Under the pieces are notes generated by a model. The model saw only the letters and a list, made by a program, of their open reading frames with translations. It was not told where the DNA came from and ran no database searches. Of a DNA stretch of 64,000 bases, positions 41,980 through 52,495 are shown piece by piece. Origin of the DNA: G963675935 sp963675935 (lineage in GTDB: Bacteria; Planctomycetota; Planctomycetia; Pirellulales; Thermoguttaceae); NCBI GenBank assembly GCA_963675935.2, contig OY780964.2, positions 930,001-994,000 on the forward strand, written 5' to 3'. The position numbers were made by a program, and so were the translations under genes. Positions within the stretch are counted from its first letter, which is position 1; each line of letters opens with the position of its first letter.

Positions 41980-42255
41980 TTACGGTTTAGGATTGTCTTC
42001 ATCGTCAAAATCGTCCGGTTCAATTCCGTGTTGCCGAAGACGGGCTTTCGTTTCTTCGGGAAGCTGTCCACGGCACGCGAGGATCAATTGTTGATACACC
42101 TTTTTGACCGCTTTATGTTGTTGGACAACCGAGTATGCACAAGCTGCGTCCCGGATGGCTAGGTGTTCGTCTGATTCAGGAGGATAGTTGTTGGCAATCG
42201 ACTCCAGAATCGAACACACTCTTCGTATTTCCTCATCGGTATCGTTTGTACTCAT
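41980..42255 (-). CDS. Unrecognised 91-residue acidic protein
   Basis: First gene of the cassette. The product (MSTNDTDEEIRRVCSILESI, later QQHKAVKKVYQQLILACRGQ) is helical, acidic at both ends (DDFDDEDNPKP tail) and without cysteine motifs or TM segments. The size and acidity would fit an antitoxin-like or adaptor role, but no family is recognised. It lies 61 bases after the end of the hydB fusion gene, and its promoter would have to lie in the GCGAAACCACAAGCGG repeat region, unless it is read through from hydB. Confidence 0.6.
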   Translation of the reverse strand: MSTNDTDEEIRRVCSILESIANNYPPESDEHLAIRDAACAYSVVQQHKAVKKVYQQLILACRGQLPEETKARLRQHGIEPDDFDDEDNPKP

Positions 42256-42316
42256 GCAGCCACCGCACTGTTGTGATCCGTAACATTATTGTCGTCATTG
42301 CGAAACCACAAGCGGT

Positions 42317-45451
<3,135 letters not shown>

Positions 45452-45477
45452 GCTTCGTTCTCTTCGTTGCCGATCAA

Positions 45478-45537
45478 GTAGAACGGAATTGATTCCGTTC
45501 AGACGGATAAGATGAACGGATTGAAATCCGTTTTACG
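45478..45537. repeat. GTAGAACGGAATTGATTCCG palindrome
   Basis: An inverted repeat with arms GTAGAACGGA and TCCGTTTTAC and inner ACGGATT/AATCCGT. It is related in design to the GTAGGACGGATT family and occupies the 100-base gap between hydC and the hydB fusion, where it could lower read-through. Confidence 0.7.
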
Positions 45538-45551
45538 TTGTCAATGGAAAG

Positions 45552-46130
45552 TTATTCTTGGGTCGTCTCTTCCTCGCCGTTGCCGTTCGTTGTGGAGTTT
45601 TCGCGGTATTGGTCGAGGATTTTGGCGAGTTGAGCCGGTTTCACCCGCTGGTGGACGTCGTCGTCGATCATGATGACCGGCGACAGCCCGCACGCGCCGA
45701 AGCAGCGGCCCACGTCGAGCGAAAACTGCCGATCGGAACTGGTTTCGCCGACCTCGATCCGCAGGAGATCTTTCAGGGCGGCGAGCACTTGTTTGCCGCC
45801 GCGCACATAGCAGGCCGTGCCCAGGCAGACGCGGACGAGATGTTTTCCGCGAGGCACCGTGGTGAAGAACGAGTAGAACCCGACCACGCCGGCCACTTCG
45901 CTGTAGGGTTTATCGAGCGCCAGGGCGATTTTTTTCAGCGCCCGCTCGGGCAGATAGCCGAATATCGCCTGGGCGATCTGGAGGACGGGAATCAGCGCCC
46001 CCGGCACGTCGGCGTATTCCGCCAGCACGTCGTCGAGCTGTTCGAGCAGTTGTTCCTCGGTGGCCTCCTGGCAACCGGAGCACTTGGACTCTTCTTTGGT
46101 GTCTTCCACGGACATTGGCATCTCTGGCAT
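45552..46130 (-). CDS. HydC/NuoE-like 2Fe-2S subunit
   Basis: The 192-residue product is a NuoE-type thioredoxin-fold 2Fe-2S protein, the small electron carrier of multimeric hydrogenases and complex I. It has the helical N-terminal (LLEQLDDVLAEYADVPGALI, IAQAIFGYLPERALKKIALA) and the cysteine pairs CLGTACYVRGG near residue 112 and CFGACGLSPV near 152. It lies first on the minus strand, 100 bases before the hydB fusion, so hydC-hydB-hydA would be the order of transcription, with the small-gene cassette interposed. Extra cysteines near the N-terminus (CSGCQ) are unusual and may bind a further metal. Confidence 0.92.
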   Translation of the reverse strand: MPEMPMSVEDTKEESKCSGCQEATEEQLLEQLDDVLAEYADVPGALIPVLQIAQAIFGYLPERALKKIALALDKPYSEVAGVVGFYSFFTTVPRGKHLVRVCLGTACYVRGGKQVLAALKDLLRIEVGETSSDRQFSLDVGRCFGACGLSPVIMIDDDVHQRVKPAQLAKILDQYRENSTTNGNGEEETTQE

Positions 46131-46230
46131 CCTCCGTTAGTCGATCCCCATCTCGTTAGTGACAAGACAGTTTATAATATCACACCGCGTGGGGGAGAAG
46201 CAAGGGTGTTGCCTTGATTGACAGGAGAAT

Positions 46231-46255
46231 GGGTGCAAGTTGCACTTTGTAAATC
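46231..46255. repeat. Solo end of the ISKra4-like IS
   Basis: GGGTGCAAGTTGCACTTTG followed by TAAATC matches the left end of the IS at 56033-56057 over 25 bases. The other end is not near. It is a footprint of a lost copy. Confidence 0.8.
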
Positions 46256-46260
46256 CGCGA

Positions 46261-46408
46261 GAACTGCAATGTCGCATTATGGGGATAGATGGGAAAAACC
46301 GTCATTCTGAGCGCAGCGAAGAATCTCGTTGGCCACACAAGAACTTACGCGATACCACGGAGATTCTTCGCTGCGATCAGAATGACGGTTTCCTGGACTT
46401 TGCAGTTC
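46261..46408. repeat. 148-base 'HSERSEES' element, second full copy
   Basis: Terminal GAACTGCAATGTC and GACTTTGCAGTTC arms and the same inner stem as 36007-36154, in the opposite orientation. Length is again 148 bases. It separates a solo IS end from a beheaded reading frame. Confidence 0.88.
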
Positions 46409-46764
46409 TCCTGGATCTCAAGGAACAGCTGGAGCGGCTTCTGCATGAAGCAGCCGAAGTCGAAGTCGAACTGAGCCGGGCCAATGGCACGATCAAGATC
46501 GCACCACATCACTCCCTGATCGAGGGGTGTGTTCGCGAGCTGGGCAAGCGCCTCAGCCGGCAGGTGCAGCAGCGGCAGATGAGCGAACTGGCCTGGAAGT
46601 TCATCGGTTACGGCGACGCCCTGTTTGCCCAAGGGAAATATGCCGAGGCGAACGATCGCCACCGGAAGGCGTCGCGCAGCGTCCAAAAGGCCGCGAAACT
46701 CTTCGAGCGTGCTGGACGGATTCTCGGCGCCGGGCACATTCAGGCATTTCTGCCGAGCGAATGA
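46409..46764 (+). pseudogene. Beheaded gene, possibly IS-derived orfA-like plus TPR-like segment
   Basis: Directly after the 148-base element an open frame encodes KEQLERLLHEAAEVEVELSR, NGTIKIAPHHSLIEGCVREL, then SELAWKFIGYGDALFAQGKY and HIQAFLPSE before the stop at 46762-46764. The first part resembles the N-terminal region of proteins encoded by ISKra4-type elements (LLxxAAxVExELxRANGTI); the second part looks like a TPR helix pair. The frame continues upstream through the repeat, so the original start has been lost. A solo ISKra4-like end 150 bases upstream supports a decayed mobile element. Confidence 0.5.
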
Positions 46765-46777
46765 TCTTCAAGCATCT

Positions 46778-46826
46778 GTTTATTGAGTGTCAGCTTGATA
46801 ATGTTGCATTGTCCCGTTTAGCCGGC
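46778..46826. repeat. MITE end plus half GTTTAGCCGGC palindrome
   Basis: GTTTATTGAGTGTCAGCTTG followed by ATAATGTTG is one end of the GTTTATTGAC element; it runs into GTTTAGCCGGCAGACGG, one arm of the other family. Neither partner arm is present, so two elements have been joined and truncated here. Confidence 0.65.
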
Positions 46827-46838
46827 AGACGGGAGCTA

Positions 46839-48443
46839 CTAAATCCCCCGGTTGACCGCCTCCTGCCCGTAAAGCGGCATGTGGCGGTAGTAGACTTCGA
46901 GAATCATCAGGGCCATCGCCGTGTTGTAGAGCCGGCCGCCCGCGTCGCCGTAGCCGTCGGGAAAATGCCAACTGCCCGACTCGTGGCTGTTTCTCGATTG
47001 ATGGGCGACCAGATAATCGCGCATCCGACGGTTCCACTCCTGCCACTCCGGGCCGCCAAAGTGGTGCAACACCTGCGTGGCGTAATAGTCGTAATACATG
47101 TTTGTGTCGGATGGCCCCCATTTGTGCAGAAACGCCGCACCCTGATAGAGCGCCGGATTGTCGCGATGCCAGCCGGTGTACATCCGACACAGCAATCCGA
47201 CGGCCGTGGTCGCCTCTTGTTTCTCCGCTCGCGGGATGGGCAACAAGTATCCGTACCGGGCGCCGTGCTCGAACTGAACGCTGTCGAGAAACTTCGTCAC
47301 CAGCCCCAGCGTCGGCGAGGGCACGTCGAGCCGGGCCATCTGCGCGCTCTTCAGCGCCATGAGCTGCCAGCCGGTGACGGTCGTGTCGCCAGGCGTGCCG
47401 GGCGTGTAGCGCCAGCCGCCGGTGCGAAGGTCTTGGGCATAAACAATAAACCGCACCGCGCCCTGGGCGAGTTCCTTGAGCGATTCGTCGTGGGTCATGC
47501 CGTAGGCCTCGCACAGCGCGAGTGTGGCGATGCCCTGGCCGTACATGCCCTTGTCGCCGCCGCCGCGGAGATCGACGCCGTGCATCGTGACCATGGCCCG
47601 GGTGCTCAGATAATATAATCCGCGCCGCACGGTTTCTTGATATTCGCCCTCGACCTGATGCGTGTATCCGGCGCCGAGGAACGGCAGCAGGGCCAAGCCG
47701 GTGGCGGCCGTGGTGCTCGATTCCGTGCCGGAATTGCGGCACATTCCGTTGCAGGGCAGCCTGTTCAAATCGAATCGCCAGCCGCCATCGTCGCTCTGAT
47801 GGGCGACGAGCCATCGCAGGCCGCGTTCCACGGCATCTTCGCTCTGCCGGGTTCCACCGCCTCGGCCGGCCAGTCCGGCTCGCGCCGCGGGATCGCGACC
47901 TTCCCAGCCGCCGCCGGTCGGCGCTTGCGACGCCTTCGCCGCCTTGACCGAGGGGACGGCCGTGCCGGCCTTTGTCGGGCTGCCCGTGTCGATCTTGCCC
48001 GGCTTGGTATTGGAAAAAACGACCGTGGGCTTGTCGAGCGGTTTGTCGAGCGACGCCGTGTCGAGCGGCGTATCCTTCGGCGAGTCGCCTTCCCGAACGC
48101 TCGGTTTGATCAACAATGGCGGCTGTTCGACGCGGGGAGCAGGCACGTCGGCGTCGGCGCCGACCGAGGCCAGAAATCGCACCGCCGTGCCGCCGGATCG
48201 AACGTCCAGGGTGATGATTCCAAAAATGAACAACACCACCGCATGGACGACAAAACTGACCAGCCAGGCCGACGATTCCATGCGGCCTTGGTTGGCCCAC
48301 CATCCGCCCGAGTCGCCGGCGTCGGTGATGGTCAACTGCGGCGGCAGTGGAGGCGGGGCCGCCGCGCGTGGCGGCGACGGAAGCTCCCTGACCCGGCGCG
48401 AGACCGCGTTGGAAGAAATCGGTGGTAAGGGAGATTCCGGCAC
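46839..48443 (-). CDS. Membrane-anchored prenyltransferase/squalene-cyclase-fold repeat protein
   Basis: A proline-rich cytoplasmic start (VRELPSPPRAAAPPPLPPQL) is followed by one TM helix (SAWLVSFVVHAVVLFIFGII), a Ser/Thr/Pro linker, and an alpha-toroid domain (about 200-530) with repeats such as VERGLRWLVAHQSDDGGW, TTAATGLALLPFLGAGYTH, GMYGQGIATLALCEAYGMTH and TGGWRYTPGTPGDTTVTGWQ. The fold is that of squalene cyclases and prenyltransferases; planctomycetes encode many large proteins of this kind with unknown substrate, and no cyclase DxDD motif is visible. I place the start at a GTG (48443) with AGGAG eight bases before; the open frame beyond translates a GTTCCCACG repeat. Confidence 0.75.
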   Translation of the reverse strand: MPESPLPPISSNAVSRRVRELPSPPRAAAPPPLPPQLTITDAGDSGGWWANQGRMESSAWLVSFVVHAVVLFIFGIITLDVRSGGTAVRFLASVGADADVPAPRVEQPPLLIKPSVREGDSPKDTPLDTASLDKPLDKPTVVFSNTKPGKIDTGSPTKAGTAVPSVKAAKASQAPTGGGWEGRDPAARAGLAGRGGGTRQSEDAVERGLRWLVAHQSDDGGWRFDLNRLPCNGMCRNSGTESSTTAATGLALLPFLGAGYTHQVEGEYQETVRRGLYYLSTRAMVTMHGVDLRGGGDKGMYGQGIATLALCEAYGMTHDESLKELAQGAVRFIVYAQDLRTGGWRYTPGTPGDTTVTGWQLMALKSAQMARLDVPSPTLGLVTKFLDSVQFEHGARYGYLLPIPRAEKQEATTAVGLLCRMYTGWHRDNPALYQGAAFLHKWGPSDTNMYYDYYATQVLHHFGGPEWQEWNRRMRDYLVAHQSRNSHESGSWHFPDGYGDAGGRLYNTAMALMILEVYYRHMPLYGQEAVNRGI

Positions 48444-48528
48444 AAAAACGACTCCTGGTAGCCCATCTGCTATTATAGCCCGCCGGAAGGAGGAAACGCC
48501 ATTTTGCCGCACCAGCCGCAAGATTCTC

Positions 48529-48668
48529 GTTCCCACGCTCCGCGTGGGAACGCACTTTTTCGACGCTCCCGCGTCGAGGGAAGTGCCAACCGACTTTGCC
48601 TTTTTGGACCGGGCGCCACGGGACGCAGGAGCGTCCGGACCGTGCGTTCCCACGCGGAGCGTGGGAAC
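48529..48668. repeat. GTTCCCACGCTCCGCG repeat, copy 2
   Basis: Same unit as 23983-24118, between the divergent repeat-protein gene and rsmH. Long open frames on both strands run through it (peptides such as VPTLRVGTH and CVPTRSVGTR), which would mislead start prediction of both neighbours. Confidence 0.85.
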
Positions 48669-48820
48669 GAGGGTACGCCATTTCATCGCACGCCCCACCA
48701 CACGGAGGGGTAACGCGGCCGAAAAACCGCCATTGTGGCACTCTCGGCAAGTCGGTATCCTTGGACCTCCTTTGGCGTCAAAATCCCTTGACGAACGCTG
48801 TCCCCGCGAATTTTGCCATC

Positions 48821-49705
48821 ATGCCCGAAACCTCGTCGGTACACGTGTCCGTGCTGTTGGACCAAGTAGTCCAATGGTTGCAGCCACGACCGGGCGCGGT
48901 CTTGGTCGACGGCACTCTCGGCGGCGGAGGCCACGCCCGGGCGCTGGCCGCCGGGTTGGGCAGCGACGGACTCTTAATCGGGCTGGACCGCGATCCGGCC
49001 GCCATCGACGCCGCGAAACTATGGCCCCGCAAGCTGCCGATCCGGCCGGTTCAGGCGAATTTTTGCGATCTGCCCGAGGTGCTCGAACAACTGGGCATCG
49101 AGAAGATCGACGGCGTCGTGTTGGACCTCGGACTGTCGAGCGATCAGTTGGCCGATCGGAGCCGGGGGTTCAGCTTCTCGTCCGACGGGCCGCTCGATTT
49201 GCGATTCAACCCGATGGCGGGCGAGCCGGCCCGGCGTTTGGTCAACCGGCTGAGCGTCGAACATTTGACTCAACTGATATCGAGCTACGGCGAGGAGCGA
49301 TACAGCCCTCGGATCGCGCGGGCGATCGTCGCCCAACGCCGGCTCGAACCGATCGAGACCGCGGCCCAATTGGCCGAGGTGATCCGCGGCTGCGTGCCGA
49401 ATCCGCCGGGAGGGCATCGCATCGACCCGGCCACCCGGACGTTTCAGGCCCTGCGAATCGCGGTGAACGACGAACTGAAATCGCTGGAGATCGCCCTGCG
49501 GCGCATTCCCGATTGCCTTCGCGTCGGCGGGCGAATCGCGGTGATTAGTTTTCATTCGCTGGAGGATCGGCGGGTGAAAGAAGCGTATCGGACGGACCAG
49601 CGGCTCAAGACGCTCACGCGCCGCCCCGTTTGTCCCGAAGACCGGGAGATTGCCGATAATCCACGCGCTCGAAGCGCCAAGCTCCGGGTCGCGGAACGAG
49701 TATGA
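48821..49705 (+). CDS. rsmH: 16S rRNA (cytosine1402-N4)-methyltransferase RsmH
   Basis: RsmH (MraW) methylates N4 of C1402 in the ribosomal P site. The 294-residue product has HVSVLLDQVVQWLQPRPGAV, the SAM-binding VDGTLGGGGHARAL near residue 30, IDGVVLDLGLSSDQLADRSR near 100, GPLDLRFN and the C-terminal VISFHSLEDRRVKEAYRT. Length is normal. The open frame extends back into the GTTCCCACG repeat, but the ATG at 48821 gives the conserved N-terminus. In most bacteria rsmH opens the division-cell wall cluster with ftsL and ftsI after it. Here a single-TM LysM protein follows, and the dcw genes are absent, as planctomycetes lack most of that cluster. Confidence 0.95.
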   Translation: MPETSSVHVSVLLDQVVQWLQPRPGAVLVDGTLGGGGHARALAAGLGSDGLLIGLDRDPAAIDAAKLWPRKLPIRPVQANFCDLPEVLEQLGIEKIDGVVLDLGLSSDQLADRSRGFSFSSDGPLDLRFNPMAGEPARRLVNRLSVEHLTQLISSYGEERYSPRIARAIVAQRRLEPIETAAQLAEVIRGCVPNPPGGHRIDPATRTFQALRIAVNDELKSLEIALRRIPDCLRVGGRIAVISFHSLEDRRVKEAYRTDQRLKTLTRRPVCPEDREIADNPRARSAKLRVAERV

Positions 49706-49727
49706 CAAATAGCAAGGAGGCTTGAAT

Positions 49728-51062
49728 ATGAACCAGCAGGAAGATCGAGTCAAAGTCCGTGATGATAAAGAGAAAACCCCGGAACCAGCGGGAAAACCCT
49801 CGCGATTGGGTCGAGAGGCCAAGATCGGGGCGGGCGTTATCCTCGTGCTGTTGATCGCGCTCGGCGTGGTCGTCGTCATGCGTTTCTCCGACACCGTGCC
49901 CGACAATCCGCCGCCGATGGCCGACCGCGACGCCGGCAAGCCGAAGCCGCCGGGCGCGCCGAAGGATGATCTGTTCAAGGGTTTTGATACAAAGCCCATG
50001 CATGGCCAGCCGCCGAAGGTCGTTTCGGCCGAGTCCGCGCCGTCGAAGCCGCCGAAGAGTTTCGACAGCGGTCTCGACAAGTGGAAACTGCCCGCCGACA
50101 AGCCGAAGCTGGGGGGAAACCGCTACGTCACGCGAGACTCACGGACGCCGTTGATGCCTGAAACAATGCCGCCGGCGCCGATGTCGAAAAACGACGATCC
50201 GATGAAATCGTTCGGCGGCGGCCGGTACGACTCGGCGCCGATCAATCGCCCGGCGGCCGATCCGAGTGGATTCGCCCTGGCCGGTTCATCGTCCGACTCG
50301 AAGACTCCGGTTCCTATGCATCGCGAGCATTCGCGTTACGGCGACGATTCGGCGGCGTTGTTGCCGCCGGCTCCTCCGGCGCGCGATGCCTCGCCGCGCA
50401 TGGCGTCGAACGATCACTTCACATCGGCCGCGCCGGCTACGCCGGTCGGACAATATGACAACAACCGCGGCTACAGCCGACCGTCGAGCGAGCCGATTTA
50501 CGATCAGGACAAAGCACGCCGGCGTGACGTGGCGTCGTATAACCTCGCTCCGCCGCCGTCGCCGCGGCATCGAAACGACGGGAAATATGAGGTGCGGCCG
50601 GGCGACAGCTATTGGAAAATCTCGGAAAACGTCTACGGCGTCGGCTCCTACTACAACGCCCTGGCCGAGAAGAACCGCGGCGCCACCGGCGACGGACAGC
50701 TCACGCCGGGCCAGTTCGTGATGACCCCGCCGGTCGATGAACTCGAAAAGGCGTATCCTGAGTTGTGTCCCAAGGCTGTCCACCGTGAAACGGCGCGCGA
50801 CCGCGCGACGACCGTCAGCACGCGGCAATCATACCGCTCGGGCAAGACCTACACCGTGGCCGAGGGCGACACCCTGTTCGCCATCGCGCGTTACGAACTC
50901 GGCAAGGCCTCGCGTTGGGTCGAGCTTTACGACTTGAACCGCGACGTGCTGGGCAAGGATTTTAATTATCTCACGCCCGGCATGAAGCTGACGTTGCCGT
51001 CCGATGGCGAGAAGAGCGACGACGTGTTGACTCGCCGGCCGAGAAATGATTCTTGGAGGTAA
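49728..51062 (+). CDS. Membrane-anchored protein with two LysM domains
   Basis: The 444-residue product has a cytoplasmic N-terminus of about 35 residues, one TM helix (AKIGAGVILVLLIALGVVVV), a long proline-, serine- and charge-rich linker of low complexity (about 60-280), and two C-terminal LysM domains, KYEVRPGDSYWKISENVYGV near 285 and TYTVAEGDTLFAIARYELGK near 375. LysM binds N-acetylglucosamine in peptidoglycan. AAGGAGG at 49713-49719 fixes the ATG at 49728. It sits 22 bases after rsmH, in the place where ftsL lies in many bacteria, so it could have a cell envelope or division role, which is inference. Confidence 0.88.
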   Translation: MNQQEDRVKVRDDKEKTPEPAGKPSRLGREAKIGAGVILVLLIALGVVVVMRFSDTVPDNPPPMADRDAGKPKPPGAPKDDLFKGFDTKPMHGQPPKVVSAESAPSKPPKSFDSGLDKWKLPADKPKLGGNRYVTRDSRTPLMPETMPPAPMSKNDDPMKSFGGGRYDSAPINRPAADPSGFALAGSSSDSKTPVPMHREHSRYGDDSAALLPPAPPARDASPRMASNDHFTSAAPATPVGQYDNNRGYSRPSSEPIYDQDKARRRDVASYNLAPPPSPRHRNDGKYEVRPGDSYWKISENVYGVGSYYNALAEKNRGATGDGQLTPGQFVMTPPVDELEKAYPELCPKAVHRETARDRATTVSTRQSYRSGKTYTVAEGDTLFAIARYELGKASRWVELYDLNRDVLGKDFNYLTPGMKLTLPSDGEKSDDVLTRRPRNDSWR

Positions 51063-51076
51063 GGGGCAAGTTTAGC

Positions 51077-51212
51077 GACTCTCGGAAAACAAATGTCGGG
51101 CGCGTTGTTTAGTCGGCGAACTTGTTCGCCGCGAATGTTCGCAATTTCAGCCAAAACGCGGCGAGCAAGCTCGCCGGCTAAACGGGTTCATACGACATTA
51201 CTTTTTTCCTTG
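51077..51212. repeat. MITE-like element with GTTTAGTCGGCG core
   Basis: GACTCTCGGAAAACAAATGTCG at the left and CGACATTACTTTTTTCC at the right enclose GTTTAGTCGGCGAACTTG ... AGCTCGCCGGCTAAAC. It matches 12044-12181 along its length, including outer arms. Confidence 0.85.
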
Positions 51213-51348
51213 TTCCCACGCTCCGCGTGGGAACACACCCGTCTCGACGCTCCGCGTCGAAGGGGTGCGTGTTGCAGTCGGAGTTCTTCGCAACGCTAGG
51301 GGACGCGGAGCGTCCCAACTGTGCGTTCCCACGCGGAGCGTGGGAACG
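51212..51348. repeat. GTTCCCACGCTCCGCG repeat, copy 3
   Basis: Begins where the preceding element ends, ends with CGCGGAGCGTGGGAAC, and precedes the stop of the site-2 protease gene by 20 bases. The two repeats together form the terminator region between convergent genes. Confidence 0.85.
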
Positions 51349-51368
51349 AGATTAAAACGGGACCTGCC

Positions 51369-52322
51369 TCACGGCCCGAATCGAAACGGCGTCGGCGTGA
51401 AGCCGATAATGATGAACGCCAGCGTTAGCCAGCCCAGCACCGCGCGGCCCGTGCCGAGCGGCTCGCTGTCGTCGGCGGTCGGCGGGTGCCTCGGCCCCAT
51501 TAGCATCAAAAGGAACAGCATCAGCATCCAGCCCATCAGTTCCCGCCAGTTAAACGCCACGAGGAAGACCGCCGCAAACAACAGGAGCGTGGCGATCTTG
51601 TTCGCCTTCTCACGCAACAGGGCGTAGAGCACGTGTCCGCCGTCGAGCTGGCCGATCGGAATCAGATTCAGCGACGTGACCAGCAGGCCGACCCAGCCGG
51701 CGAACAACATCGGCTCCAAGAGAATTTCTTGACCCTTGGGCATCGGTCCGAGAATCCAGGCGGCGAGAAACCGCAACAAAAGGGGATCGCCGTAAAGCAT
51801 TGCGTCAGGGGAAGCCGCGCCGTACTTTGTGTGACACAGCCCGACGACGAGAAAGATCATCGTCGGCACAAGCCCCGCCAAGGGGCCGGAGATGCCGATG
51901 TCGAACAGCGCCCGGCGGTGGCCCATGCGAGGTTCCATCGCAATGACCGCGCCGAAAGTTCCCAGCGGCGAAAACGGCATTGGAATGAAATACGGCAGAC
52001 TGGTGTGGACTCCGTATCGCCGGGCCTGAAGAAAATGGCCCATCTCGTGGCACAACAGAATGGTCATCACGGGGATCGAGTAGCGAAATCCGTTCAGAAA
52101 AGTGCCATCGCCCACGAAGTACACGCCGGCCAGCAGGGTGCTCAGGCAAGTGGCCGCGAAGAGCATGGCGGGCAGCCGCCAGCGTCGCGGCGGCGGGGCG
52201 ACAGGCCGAACTTCACGCCATTCCCAGGGCGCCCCCGGCGCCATTTCCACAATCTCGGCCTTGATAATGTCGGAATCGCGGTCCGCGTCAGCGTTGCTTG
52301 TTGAATTATCCATCTTCCGCAT
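51369..52322 (-). CDS. Site-2 protease-family (M50) intramembrane metalloprotease
   Basis: M50 enzymes cleave TM segments of regulatory or signal proteins. The product, about 317 residues from the ATG at 52322, has six or more TM helices, with the zinc motif ILLCHEMGHFLQARRYG near residue 110 (HExxH) and the third ligand in NLIPIGQLDGGHVLYALL near 245. GTFGAVIAMEPRMGHRRALF and the absence of a PDZ domain place it with the shorter, archaeal/plant EGY-like group. The start is uncertain: ATG at 52322 or 52313. The 79-base structured element C abuts the first of these, so it probably forms the 5' leader of the mRNA. Confidence 0.88.
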   Translation of the reverse strand: MRKMDNSTSNADADRDSDIIKAEIVEMAPGAPWEWREVRPVAPPPRRWRLPAMLFAATCLSTLLAGVYFVGDGTFLNGFRYSIPVMTILLCHEMGHFLQARRYGVHTSLPYFIPMPFSPLGTFGAVIAMEPRMGHRRALFDIGISGPLAGLVPTMIFLVVGLCHTKYGAASPDAMLYGDPLLLRFLAAWILGPMPKGQEILLEPMLFAGWVGLLVTSLNLIPIGQLDGGHVLYALLREKANKIATLLLFAAVFLVAFNWRELMGWMLMLFLLMLMGPRHPPTADDSEPLGTGRAVLGWLTLAFIIIGFTPTPFRFGP

Positions 52323-52323
52323 T

Positions 52324-52401
52324 TTATACCATGCACGGGCACTGACGGCACATTTTTCTCGATGGAGGGAAATGTGCCAGTTCAAGCCGTGTGAAGTATA
52401 G
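52324..52401. repeat. Structured 79-base element, copy C
   Basis: TTTATACCATGCACGGGCAC pairs with GCCGTGTGAAGTATAG; the inner stem GGCACAT/ATGTGCC encloses TTTTCTCGATGGAGGGAA. It lies between the divergent site-2 protease and NCS2 permease genes, touching the start codon of the former. Confidence 0.75.
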
Positions 52402-52495
52402 CCGATGACGGATTGCGGGCAAGCCGGGCTTGCAGTCTGGGGCAAGACGCTGGATACTGTTCGCCTTCACGAGAAAGGTAAATGGAAACCCGCCC

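Noticed and set aside
48444..48701. N-terminal extension of the terpenoid-fold protein to 48701
   Set aside because: The added residues are translations of the GTTCCCACG repeat; a GTG at 48443 with a good ribosome binding site fits better.
46780..48750. 656-codon open frame on the minus strand in another phase
   Set aside because: Overlaps the terpenoid-fold gene in a different frame, is rich in Arg, Gly and His, and has no domain.
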